From assembly GCA_003224755.1 (NCBI GenBank), contig QHZR01000079.1:1-62817 (forward strand): 62,817 bases of DNA, written 5' to 3'. The position numbers and the translations under genes were made by a program. Source of the stretch: Acidobacteriota bacterium (GTDB lineage: Bacteria > Acidobacteriota > Terriglobia > Terriglobales > Acidobacteriaceae). The notes under the pieces are model-generated. The model was not told the origin of the DNA, did no database searches, and saw only the letters and a list, made by a program, of their open reading frames with translations. Positions within the stretch are counted from its first letter, which is position 1, and each line of letters opens with the position of its first letter. Below are positions 16,612-23,855 of this stretch, in pieces.

Positions 16612-16666
16612 CATTCCGAGCGAAGCAGGATGAGAATCATCCTGCGAAGTCGAGGAACCTGCTTTC
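16612..16666. repeat. CATTCCGAG-type intergenic repeat with a 9-bp hairpin
   Basis: CATTCCGAG (16612-16620) is followed by GCAGGATGA-GAA-TCATCCTGC (16625-16645) and GAGGAACCTGC. It is related to the cruciform element at 59422-59502. It lies between arginase and trpE and may act as a terminator. Confidence 0.75.
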
Positions 16667-16738
16667 CGCATAAGAGCGGCTGGTTCGTGGCCCGCGGTGA
16701 TCAATCCCCTATAATGTTTGCTCCGCTTCGCAAACAAG

Positions 16739-18223
16739 ATGCTTCGTCCCGATTACAAGGAATTTTCCCGCCTCGCCCGCGAGTCCACCCTCGTGCCGGT
16801 GGTGAAATCCGTGATGGCCGACTTGCTGACGCCGGTCTCGGCTTTCTTGGCAATTGCGCGCGGCGAAGAGAACGCATTCCTGCTCGAATCGGTTGAGCGC
16901 GGCGAGCAAATTGGGCGATACACGTTTCTTGGTGCGCGGCCTTACATGCACCTTCGGGCGCATGGCGCTGAGATCACTGTCGAGCGCGGCAAGAAACGCG
17001 AACGTCGGGATGGGAACGTCTTTCAAATTGCCAAAGAACTGCTGACACAACACAAGCCAGCGCTTGTGCCCGGCTTGCCGCCATTCACGGCCGGCGCAGT
17101 AGGGTACTGTTCCTACGATATCGTTCGCCAACTCGAAAACATCGGAGACGACACCCAAGACGATCTTCAGCTTCCCGACTGCGTGCTGATGTTTTTTGAT
17201 CGCCTGCTGGCCTTCGATCACCTGCGCCATCAGATACACATAATGGCCGCTGCGGATGTTTCGACCGAGAGTCCACGAAAGGCTTACAACCGCGCGGTTG
17301 CAGATATTGAAAGACTTGAAAAACGTTTGGCAGCGGGTCTTCGACCTAGTGAGCTGGGCAAAGTTGCTGGCAATAGACGCGGCAATCTTAATTTGCGTTC
17401 GGTAACTCCGCGCAAAAAATACGAACAGTCCGTTAGGACAGCGAAAGAGTACATTGCCGCGGGAGACATTTTTCAGGTTGTGCTATCACAACGTCTGGAC
17501 TTTACGCCCCAGATCCCACCATTTGATATTTACCGCGCACTGCGAGCCGTCAATCCTTCGCCCTACATGTATTTTCTAAAAATGGGCGGAACGCACGTTT
17601 TGGGCTCATCACCGGAGATGCTGGTGCGAGTGACGAGACGCAAGCTGGAATATCGTCCGATCGCAGGAACGCATCCGCGCGGCAAGGATGAGGCCGAAGA
17701 TTCGCGGCTTCAGGAAAAAATGCTCACTGACGAAAAGGAGCGCGCTGAGCATGTGATGTTGGTAGACCTCGGCCGCAACGATCTCGGCAGAGTGAGCGAG
17801 TATGGATCGGTCAGAGTGAAAGACCTGATGTATGTGGAACGTTACTCGCATGTCATGCACATTGTTTCCGCTCTCGAAGGAAAACTGCGACCAGAGCTAC
17901 ATGCGCTGGATGCGTTTGCGGCGTGTTTCCCGGCGGGTACGCTGAGTGGAGCGCCGAAGGTTCGTGCCATGCAGATTATCGAAGAACTGGAGCCAACACG
18001 GCGCGGGGTCTACGGCGGATCAGTGCTCTATGCGGATTTTGCCGGGAACCTTGACTCCTGTATCGCGATCCGCACCATGCTGATGAAGGGTAAGAAAGCA
18101 TATTTGCAAGCGGGCGCGGGCATCGTTGCTGACTCCGATCCTGCGGCGGAATATCGGGAGAGCATGAACAAAGCGCAGGCGGTGCTGCGGGCGGTGGACA
18201 CAGCAAGGGCAGGAATGCGTTGA
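16739..18223 (+). CDS. trpE: Anthranilate synthase component I
   Basis: Converts chorismate and ammonia (from a TrpG glutaminase) to anthranilate, the first committed step of tryptophan synthesis. The 494-residue product has the N-terminal domain with LLESVERGEQIGRYTFLG (the Trp-feedback LLES motif) and a C-terminal chorismate-binding domain with GDIFQVVLSQR, PIAGTHPRGKDEAED, DLGRNDLGRVSEYG, HIVSALEG and CFPAGTLSGAPKVRAM. I use the ATG at 16739 (MLRPDYKEFSRLA); an in-frame TTG at 16718 adds seven residues. A TATAAT at 16710-16715 could be its -10, without a clear -35. trpG is not in the window. Its TGA overlaps the start of the GH31 gene. Confidence 0.95.
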   Translation: MLRPDYKEFSRLARESTLVPVVKSVMADLLTPVSAFLAIARGEENAFLLESVERGEQIGRYTFLGARPYMHLRAHGAEITVERGKKRERRDGNVFQIAKELLTQHKPALVPGLPPFTAGAVGYCSYDIVRQLENIGDDTQDDLQLPDCVLMFFDRLLAFDHLRHQIHIMAAADVSTESPRKAYNRAVADIERLEKRLAAGLRPSELGKVAGNRRGNLNLRSVTPRKKYEQSVRTAKEYIAAGDIFQVVLSQRLDFTPQIPPFDIYRALRAVNPSPYMYFLKMGGTHVLGSSPEMLVRVTRRKLEYRPIAGTHPRGKDEAEDSRLQEKMLTDEKERAEHVMLVDLGRNDLGRVSEYGSVRVKDLMYVERYSHVMHIVSALEGKLRPELHALDAFAACFPAGTLSGAPKVRAMQIIEELEPTRRGVYGGSVLYADFAGNLDSCIAIRTMLMKGKKAYLQAGAGIVADSDPAAEYRESMNKAQAVLRAVDTARAGMR

Positions 18224-20595
18224 TGGATTTGAAACGAGTGTATCTGTCGTTAGGGTTCTTGATCTGCACGTTGACGGGATTACGCGCACACTCACAACAG
18301 ACTTCGCTGGTTCTTGCCCGCGACAACAGCACCATCGCGCTCGAACCTTATGCTCCCAATATCGTCCGCGTAACTCTGAGCCTCGCGAAAGACCAAGCCA
18401 CTGCGCCGCCCGGTTTCGGATTCGTCGCACGCTCTTCGTCAAAGGGATGGAGTCACCAGCACACCGATGCTGCCGACGTTTATCGTTCATCGAGAATGAT
18501 TGTTACCGTGGATGTAAATCGGCCTGGCCACCCTTCCCTCACTGAGCGTGACATCGGGAAGTTCTTCAATGGCTCAGCGCCGCCCGCGCACATCACGATC
18601 ACAACGCCCGAAGGAAAGAAGCTGCTGGAGATGACCGGCTGGTCCATGTCGGTTCCGAACTACAAAGATGGGAATGCGTATATCGAACACGATCGTCGGC
18701 CTTCGGATCAGCCGTTCTATCAAGTCGGAGCGACGTTCGTTTCCCCCGAGGATGAGCACTATTACGGGCTTGGCCAGAACCAGGAGGGCTTTCTCGACCA
18801 TCGTGGTCACACTGTCGAGTGCTGGCACAACTACACCGCCACCGGCGCGCCGAGCATCTGCGTGCCGTTTGTTGTGACCAACAAAGGCTATGGATTGATT
18901 GGGGACAATCCGTCAAAAACGACGATCCAGCCCGGCTTCAACGAGCAGACGAACTGGATTTCGCAGGTGGGCAATCGGGTTTCGTTCTTCGTGATCGCCG
19001 GCGACAACGTTGACGAAATTTACTCCGGCTATCGTCTGTTGACCGGTGCAACTCCAATGCTGCCTAAAGCTGCCTACGGGTTTGTGCAGTGCAAGCAGCG
19101 CTACATTACACAGGAAGAAATGCTGAACGTTGCCAAGGGATATCGTGAGCGGCATTTGCCCGCCGATGTGCTCGTGCTCGACTGGTTCTATTACGACACC
19201 ATGGGACAGTTGGACTTCGTTCCGGAAAGATTTCCCGATCCGGCGGCGATGAATAAGCATCTGCACGACATGGGATTTCAAACCATGATCAGTGTGTGGC
19301 CGCGGTTTACGAAGAAGTCGCGCTACTACGATTTCATTCTGAAGCAGGGCTGGTTCGAGCACCTCGCCGACGGGACACCAACAAGCGGGCTCCCCTACGA
19401 TCGGGCCGGCTCTGACGTTGATACGAGCAACCCTGACGCGGCGCGCTGGTATTGGGGCGCGATCCGCGACAATATCCTCAGCAAGGGATTTGATTCACTC
19501 TGGATGGACGAAACCGAACCCGACCTTCCGCCGAACGGCAGCTATTTTTCAGTCGGCCCGGGCACGCGGTACTTCAATATTTATCCATTAGTGCATACCA
19601 GCGCGATTTACGATGGCTTCCGCCGCGATGTGAAGAATCGTGCTCTGATACTTTCCCGCGACGCTTATCTCGGTTCGCAACGAAACGGCACGATGGTGTG
19701 GTCGTCGGACATTTATCCGACGTGGGATGCGTTCAAGCGGCAGGTTCCAACCGGACTCGACTTCACCGCTTCGGGGATGGCGTACTGGACGAATGACGTC
19801 GGCGGCTGGCAGTATTTGCCCGCCGAACATCATCCGGCACACCCGCCGCTGCTTGACCCATCCGATGCCCGCGAAAACGTTGGCGGCTACGACGATTATC
19901 CCGAACTCTACACGCGCTGGTTTGAGTACGGTACGTTTTTGCCCATCATGCGCACCCACGGTAGCCGTAAGTATAACGAAGTCTGGTCGTATGGAAAGCA
20001 AGCCGAACCGATCCTCGAAAAATATCTGAAGCTTCGATATCAGCTCATGCCGTACCTATATTCGCTGGGCTACAAGACTTACCAGACCGGAGCGCCGTTT
20101 ATGCGCGCACTATTCATGGATTTTCCGAATGATCCCAACATCGCCGACATTCGCGACGAATATATGTTCGGCCCCGCGTTTCTTGTCGCTCCGGTGACTG
20201 AGCAGGGTGCAACCAGCCGTGAGGTTTACCTTCCTGCGGGAACGGACTGGTACAACTATTGGACGAACGAGCGCGTACGTGGCGGTCAGGCAATCAAAGT
20301 TGATGCGCCGATTGAGGTTTTGCCCTTGTTTGTGCGAGCCGGTGCAATTGTTCCGTTGGGTTCCGCGATCGAGAACACCGGGCAGGAACAGAAAATCGAG
20401 AAGGTGCGGGTTTATCCCGGGGCTGACAGTGAGTTCACGCTCTATAACGATGACGGAAAGACGTATGCGTATGAGATGGGCGAGTTCAAAACAACGCATC
20501 TGCGGTGGGATGATGCGGCGCAGAAGTTAACCCGCCAAGGCACGCCAGCATGGACGGAGCCCGATGAGAGGATTCTTGAGATCGTGAAGCGCTAA
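18223..20595 (+). CDS. Glycoside hydrolase family 31 (alpha-glucosidase/alpha-xylosidase type)
   Basis: Secreted or periplasmic enzyme (signal peptide VYLSLGFLICTLTGLRAHSQ) that hydrolyses terminal alpha-linked sugars. The N-terminal beta-sandwich is followed by the GH31 barrel from about residue 270, with the nucleophile Asp429 in SLWMDETEPD. The WFYYD and RDAYLGSQRNGTMVWSSD segments supply substrate-binding and acid/base residues, and C-terminal beta domains with LFVRAGAIVPLG and YNDDGKTYAYEMG follow. 790 residues is usual. Its ATG overlaps the trpE stop (TGATG), so the two are translationally coupled although unrelated in function. Specificity between glucose and xylose cannot be settled by eye. 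Confidence 0.92.
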   Translation: MDLKRVYLSLGFLICTLTGLRAHSQQTSLVLARDNSTIALEPYAPNIVRVTLSLAKDQATAPPGFGFVARSSSKGWSHQHTDAADVYRSSRMIVTVDVNRPGHPSLTERDIGKFFNGSAPPAHITITTPEGKKLLEMTGWSMSVPNYKDGNAYIEHDRRPSDQPFYQVGATFVSPEDEHYYGLGQNQEGFLDHRGHTVECWHNYTATGAPSICVPFVVTNKGYGLIGDNPSKTTIQPGFNEQTNWISQVGNRVSFFVIAGDNVDEIYSGYRLLTGATPMLPKAAYGFVQCKQRYITQEEMLNVAKGYRERHLPADVLVLDWFYYDTMGQLDFVPERFPDPAAMNKHLHDMGFQTMISVWPRFTKKSRYYDFILKQGWFEHLADGTPTSGLPYDRAGSDVDTSNPDAARWYWGAIRDNILSKGFDSLWMDETEPDLPPNGSYFSVGPGTRYFNIYPLVHTSAIYDGFRRDVKNRALILSRDAYLGSQRNGTMVWSSDIYPTWDAFKRQVPTGLDFTASGMAYWTNDVGGWQYLPAEHHPAHPPLLDPSDARENVGGYDDYPELYTRWFEYGTFLPIMRTHGSRKYNEVWSYGKQAEPILEKYLKLRYQLMPYLYSLGYKTYQTGAPFMRALFMDFPNDPNIADIRDEYMFGPAFLVAPVTEQGATSREVYLPAGTDWYNYWTNERVRGGQAIKVDAPIEVLPLFVRAGAIVPLGSAIENTGQEQKIEKVRVYPGADSEFTLYNDDGKTYAYEMGEFKTTHLRWDDAAQKLTRQGTPAWTEPDERILEIVKR

Positions 20596-20640
20596 GCGAG
20601 GTGGAAATGGGCGCGAAGAGCTTTTGGGCAAGTCGAAATT

Positions 20641-20676
20641 CCCACCCTGTCGCACAGAACGCGACAAGGATGGGGC
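20641..20676. repeat. CCCACCCTGTCGC...GCGACAAGGATGGGG inverted repeat
   Basis: CCCACCCTGTCGC pairs imperfectly with GCGACAAGGATGGGG across a seven-base loop, in the gap between the GH31 and TMEM175-like genes. A diverged relative is at 26426-26465. It may work as a terminator of the GH31 transcript. Confidence 0.6.
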
Positions 20677-20716
20677 AACCCGCTATACTCCATCCGATCC
20701 ATACTCCCTCTCTCTC

Positions 20717-21340
20717 ATGTCCTCCGAAACCTCCCGCGTCGAGGCTTTCTCCGATGGCGTATTCGCCATAGCCATCACGCTTTTGATCCTCGACGTGCAC
20801 GTGCCCTCGGCAAGTCAGGGCAATCTGGGCGCGGCATTGATCCGGCAATGGCCCACCTATGTCGCATATCTAATCAGCTTTGCGTTCATCGGAATCATGT
20901 GGGTGAACCATCATCGGCTGTTTAACCATATTCGCCGGTCGGACAACGGTCTGATGTTCCTCAACCTGCTCCTTCTTCTGGGAGTGAGCGTGGTTCCCTT
21001 CCCCACTGCCCTCCTCGCCGCTCACTACTATTCCGGTGGCCGAACCATTGCAGCGGCGGTTTTTAACGGCACCTATGTGGTGATCGCGATCTTCTTCAAT
21101 ATGCTTTGGCTTCATGTAGTTAGAGGCGGATTGCTGGATGCGTCAACTCAGGAATCGGCGGCAGCAACGAGCCGTCAGTATTCGATTGGTCCGATCTCGT
21201 ACCTCATCTGTTTTGGACTCACCTGGATCAGTGTTCCGGCAAGCTTGATCCTGAACATTGCTCTGGCTGTATTCTTCGCCATCCCCCCGAAACTTCAGGA
21301 CGAAAAACACGCGGCGACGATGCGGAGTGCAACGAAATAG
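20717..21340 (+). CDS. TMEM175 family (DUF1211) potassium channel-like protein
   Basis: A 207-residue inner-membrane protein with about six helices. The first helix carries the family signature RVEAFSDGVFAIAITLLILD, whose FSD motif lines the pore in bacterial and lysosomal TMEM175 channels. Further helices are AYLISFAFIGIMWVNHHRLF, LLLLLGVSVVPFPTALL, AVFNGTYVVIAIFFNMLWL, GPISYLICFGLTWISV and SLILNIALAVFFAI. The ATG at 20717 (MSSETSRVEAF) was chosen because codons further upstream lie in the repeat. It stands alone between repeats and the GvpL/F gene. Confidence 0.9.
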   Translation: MSSETSRVEAFSDGVFAIAITLLILDVHVPSASQGNLGAALIRQWPTYVAYLISFAFIGIMWVNHHRLFNHIRRSDNGLMFLNLLLLLGVSVVPFPTALLAAHYYSGGRTIAAAVFNGTYVVIAIFFNMLWLHVVRGGLLDASTQESAAATSRQYSIGPISYLICFGLTWISVPASLILNIALAVFFAIPPKLQDEKHAATMRSATK

Positions 21341-21498
21341 TTGCATTTCTTGATTACCCAGAGGTAAGATGAAGCTCGGACACCGTAAGCGTCCGGTTCT
21401 GTGTTAAACCGCCCAATTCTTCCCGGGTTCGAAACTAACGAGTTGTCTCGCAATCGAGGTAAGCAGTTCCGCCTCTGACCAGCTATGGAGAGACTCTT

Positions 21499-22233
21499 AT
21501 GTCTTGGTATGCGTACTGCCTCACTGAGCAACGACATCTCAACAATGGAATACGGACGCGTAGGCCATTCGTTCTCGACGGAATTCAGGGCGTAAACAAC
21601 GCGACAGTACTCAGTTACCCGAGCGGCGATTTCGCGGTGATCGTTAGCGAGTTTGATCGCGCAACCACAACTGTGGACGAGAAGCACGTACTCGATCATG
21701 CCAGGGTCGTCAGCGTTTGTTTCCGCCAGGGAACAGTACTGCCTTTCCGTTTTGGAACGATTTTCGACAGCGATGACTGTTTGCGGCAAGCTGTGCGCAC
21801 CAATCGCCGTGCGTTCGGCGAGAGTGTTGCCCGCCTGAAGGGCAAGGCCGAGATGCATGTAAAGTTGTTAGTGCGGGATGGATCTTTACGCCAGCTACAA
21901 GACGTTTTGATTCCAGACACAGTCGGCGGCGAGTACCTCTCCAAATTAAGAGAAAAGGCCATGGCCGACCGGGAGCGCCAGACCAAGGCCAAGGCGATTT
22001 CCGTGCAGGTGCACAGGCTGTTTAATCCGCTGGAGGAAGAAATCAGTTGTAAGCGGGTCGATACCGACGGAATGATGATTGATATTGCCCATCTGATTGA
22101 TTCCAAATCGATTGAAAAATATCAAAATCGTTACGCCAGCGCCGCCAAGCAGCTGAAGAACTGTGAAATGTCGGTGAGCGGCCCTTGGCCGCCGTATCAC
22201 TTCATGCCGGGTAAGTTGAAAACGGTAGCGTAA
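21499..22233 (+). CDS. GvpL/GvpF family protein (orphan gas-vesicle-type protein)
   Basis: A 244-residue soluble protein with the GvpL/GvpF pattern: WYAYCLTEQR at the N-terminus, FAVIVSEFDRA, then VLPFRFGTIFDSDDCLR (the typical P-x-RFGT motif), the central GKAEMHVKLLV strand, a charged helical part (LREKAMADRERQTKAKAIS) and the closing GPWPPYHFMP. In gas-vesicle makers these proteins join vesicle assembly with GvpA. No gvpA, gvpN or other gvp gene is in the window, so its job here is unknown. GGAGAG nine bases before the ATG supports the start. Upstream 158 bases contain a GGAC-ACCGTAAGC-GTCC hairpin and no gene I can support. Confidence 0.88.
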   Translation: MSWYAYCLTEQRHLNNGIRTRRPFVLDGIQGVNNATVLSYPSGDFAVIVSEFDRATTTVDEKHVLDHARVVSVCFRQGTVLPFRFGTIFDSDDCLRQAVRTNRRAFGESVARLKGKAEMHVKLLVRDGSLRQLQDVLIPDTVGGEYLSKLREKAMADRERQTKAKAISVQVHRLFNPLEEEISCKRVDTDGMMIDIAHLIDSKSIEKYQNRYASAAKQLKNCEMSVSGPWPPYHFMPGKLKTVA

Positions 22234-22252
22234 GCCCATCTCCTGACCAGGT

Positions 22253-22597
22253 CTAAACCTTTGAATCTGCAGCGGGCGTTCTTGAATGTCCGCAGCGCGC
22301 CCGCATTCCTTGTCGGAACCGCTCCCGCTCCTCCGGCGCCATTGCCTCCCACCGCGCCCGCATCCGATGGCGCCAATGGCCGTGATGTCCCCCAAACCAG
22401 CCGCGCGGACCTCCAAAAAGAAGCCAGCTAAGTCCCAGCAATCCCAATGCCTGCCAATACGTTATGGGATGCAATCCAAAAGCCGCCGGCATGACCCAGT
22501 TCCACAGGTGCAAAACCGCCTGACCGAAGCCGAGCACTATGATCGTTCCGACGACCAACGCAATCACCAACATTTGAACCACTCTCTGGGTCCTCAT
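22253..22597 (-). CDS. Small membrane protein with His-rich linker, downstream of the ECF sigma gene
   Basis: A 114-residue protein with two hydrophobic helices (VVQMLVIALVVGTIIVLGF, and YWQALGLLGLSWLLFG), then a Gly/His/Trp-rich segment (WFGGHHGHWRHRMRARW) and an acidic-basic helix EAMAPEERERFRQGMRARCG. The sigma gene stop and this ATG are adjacent (TGAAATG) with GGAGG upstream, so it is translated with the sigma factor. This is the place where an anti-sigma factor normally sits, but no zinc-finger anti-sigma motif is visible. The His cluster could bind metal. An anti-sigma or metal-sensor role is inference. Confidence 0.75.
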   Translation of the reverse strand: MRTQRVVQMLVIALVVGTIIVLGFGQAVLHLWNWVMPAAFGLHPITYWQALGLLGLSWLLFGGPRGWFGGHHGHWRHRMRARWEAMAPEERERFRQGMRARCGHSRTPAADSKV

Positions 22598-22598
22598 T

Positions 22599-23192
22599 TC
22601 ATTCCTCCTTATCGAATTCCTGGTAAACCTCTCGCAAATGTCGCCTCAGATGCAGGACTGCATATCGCTTGCGTGAAAGAAGCGTGTTAATGCTGGTTCC
22701 AGTCTCTTGGGCGATTTCCGCGAATGTGTGGCCTTCGATCTCATTCGCGATGAACACTTCACGTTGTTCTGGAGGCAGTTCCGCCAGGGCCTCTCCGATC
22801 TCATCCATCAGCACATTTCGTACGAAGGCAGCTTCAGGGCTGGCGTCAGACGAGGGAAGCAGCTCTTCCAGCGAGAGCGCACCTTCCTCAGCTTTCGATT
22901 CTCCCAGCCTGACTGTTTCAGGTTTCCGCTTGCGGAAACGATCAATGATCCGGTTTCGCGCCACCCGAAAAAGCCATGCCCCAACCTGCTCAACGGGTTT
23001 CATCAGCCGATAAGCTGCAACCAGTTCGAAAAAAACATCCTGCAGGATGTCCTCGGCATCGCTGGGATCAGGCACGCGGCTGCGAATGAAATTGCGCAAG
23101 CGAGCGCGTTGCTGTTCGACCGCTTCCGAGATACGCCGGTCTTGGTCTCCGGTCATTCGCTCGATGGCCTCGAAGCTCAATTCCGTGTCCAT
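22599..23192 (-). CDS. ECF-type RNA polymerase sigma factor
   Basis: A 197-residue alternative sigma factor. Region 2 (about 28-95) has VPDPSDAEDILQDVFFELVA and AWLFRVARNRIIDRFRKRKPE. A 40-residue acidic linker (SKAEEGALSLEELLPSSD) precedes region 4 (about 130-190) with LAELPPEQREVFIANEIEG, HTFAEIAQETGTSINTLLSR and RKRYAVLHLRRHL. There is no C-terminal extension. It lies between a kinase-less sensor gene and a two-helix membrane protein, all on the minus strand after sucA. Control through one of these neighbours is likely but unproven. Confidence 0.93.
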   Translation of the reverse strand: MDTELSFEAIERMTGDQDRRISEAVEQQRARLRNFIRSRVPDPSDAEDILQDVFFELVAAYRLMKPVEQVGAWLFRVARNRIIDRFRKRKPETVRLGESKAEEGALSLEELLPSSDASPEAAFVRNVLMDEIGEALAELPPEQREVFIANEIEGHTFAEIAQETGTSINTLLSRKRYAVLHLRRHLREVYQEFDKEE

Positions 23193-23252
23193 CTACGGTT
23201 GAAGACGTTTGGAACGAAGAAATATTGTAGGGAAAATTGAGGTGAGGCCGAA

Positions 23253-23855
23253 CTATGCGCGGCGAGCGATTGTGGTTGCCGCAAGCCAGGAGATCGCTAA
23301 ACCAGCAAGTGCCGCAATCGCCGAGCCCAGGAGCAGAACACGCCGGGCATGCGCAGTCGCAATATCAATGTCGGCTAAGGGATAGGCAAGGCGAACCGCG
23401 CCGCCTGAAACCGGCACGGCCACATAAAGTACAGCCACGCCGAAATCATTTCTTTTGCGGGTCACGACGCTGGTTTCTCCCCGCAGGGCGGCCACAAATT
23501 CCGGGTGCCGGGCTTCGTTTTCGAGCGCTGAAAGCTGGACTTCGGAATCCGCGACTACTCTGCCGTTTGTGTCAACCACGGTAGCGCGTGCGCCGGCGAG
23601 CTGACCTTCCTGCGTAGCGAGGTCTCCAATCTTGTGCTCGTGATCGGTATTCACGCGGACGGCAAACATTTGCGCCTTCTGGGTGAGATTGCGAGTGATT
23701 TCTACTCGCAGGACATCTTCCCAATAACGATGAATGTTATAACCGATGCCGACCGCAGCGGCGGCGATCATCGCCAGAAATGCCCCAAACAGGATAAGGA
23801 AAGCCGTCAGCCGGCCTGCCTTCTTGCCCGTGGCTGCATCGAGCTTACTTTCCAT
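23253..23855 (-). CDS. Membrane sensor protein lacking a kinase domain (truncated sensor kinase?)
   Basis: A 200-residue protein with a cytosolic N-terminus, helix 1 (about 16-37, TAFLILFGAFLAMIAAAA), a periplasmic domain (38-172) resembling the PhoR/DcuS-like sensor fold with ATVVDTNGRVVADSEVQ and EFVAALRGETSV, helix 2 (about 173-193, LLLGSAIAALAGLAISWLAA), and then only TTIARRA before TAG. Sensor histidine kinases continue there with HAMP and kinase domains; none follows in any frame in the 60 bases before the sigma gene. Its ATG overlaps the sucA stop by 11 bases. It may be a truncated kinase or a stand-alone sensor acting on the ECF sigma factor. Confidence 0.75.
   Translation of the reverse strand: MESKLDAATGKKAGRLTAFLILFGAFLAMIAAAAVGIGYNIHRYWEDVLRVEITRNLTQKAQMFAVRVNTDHEHKIGDLATQEGQLAGARATVVDTNGRVVADSEVQLSALENEARHPEFVAALRGETSVVTRKRNDFGVAVLYVAVPVSGGAVRLAYPLADIDIATAHARRVLLLGSAIAALAGLAISWLAATTIARRA

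Noticed and set aside
21440-21470. A T-loop-like GGGTTCGAAAC segment suggesting a tRNA
   Set aside because: No acceptor stem, D arm or anticodon arm could be fitted around it. The same applies to GAGTTCGAACC near position 25.
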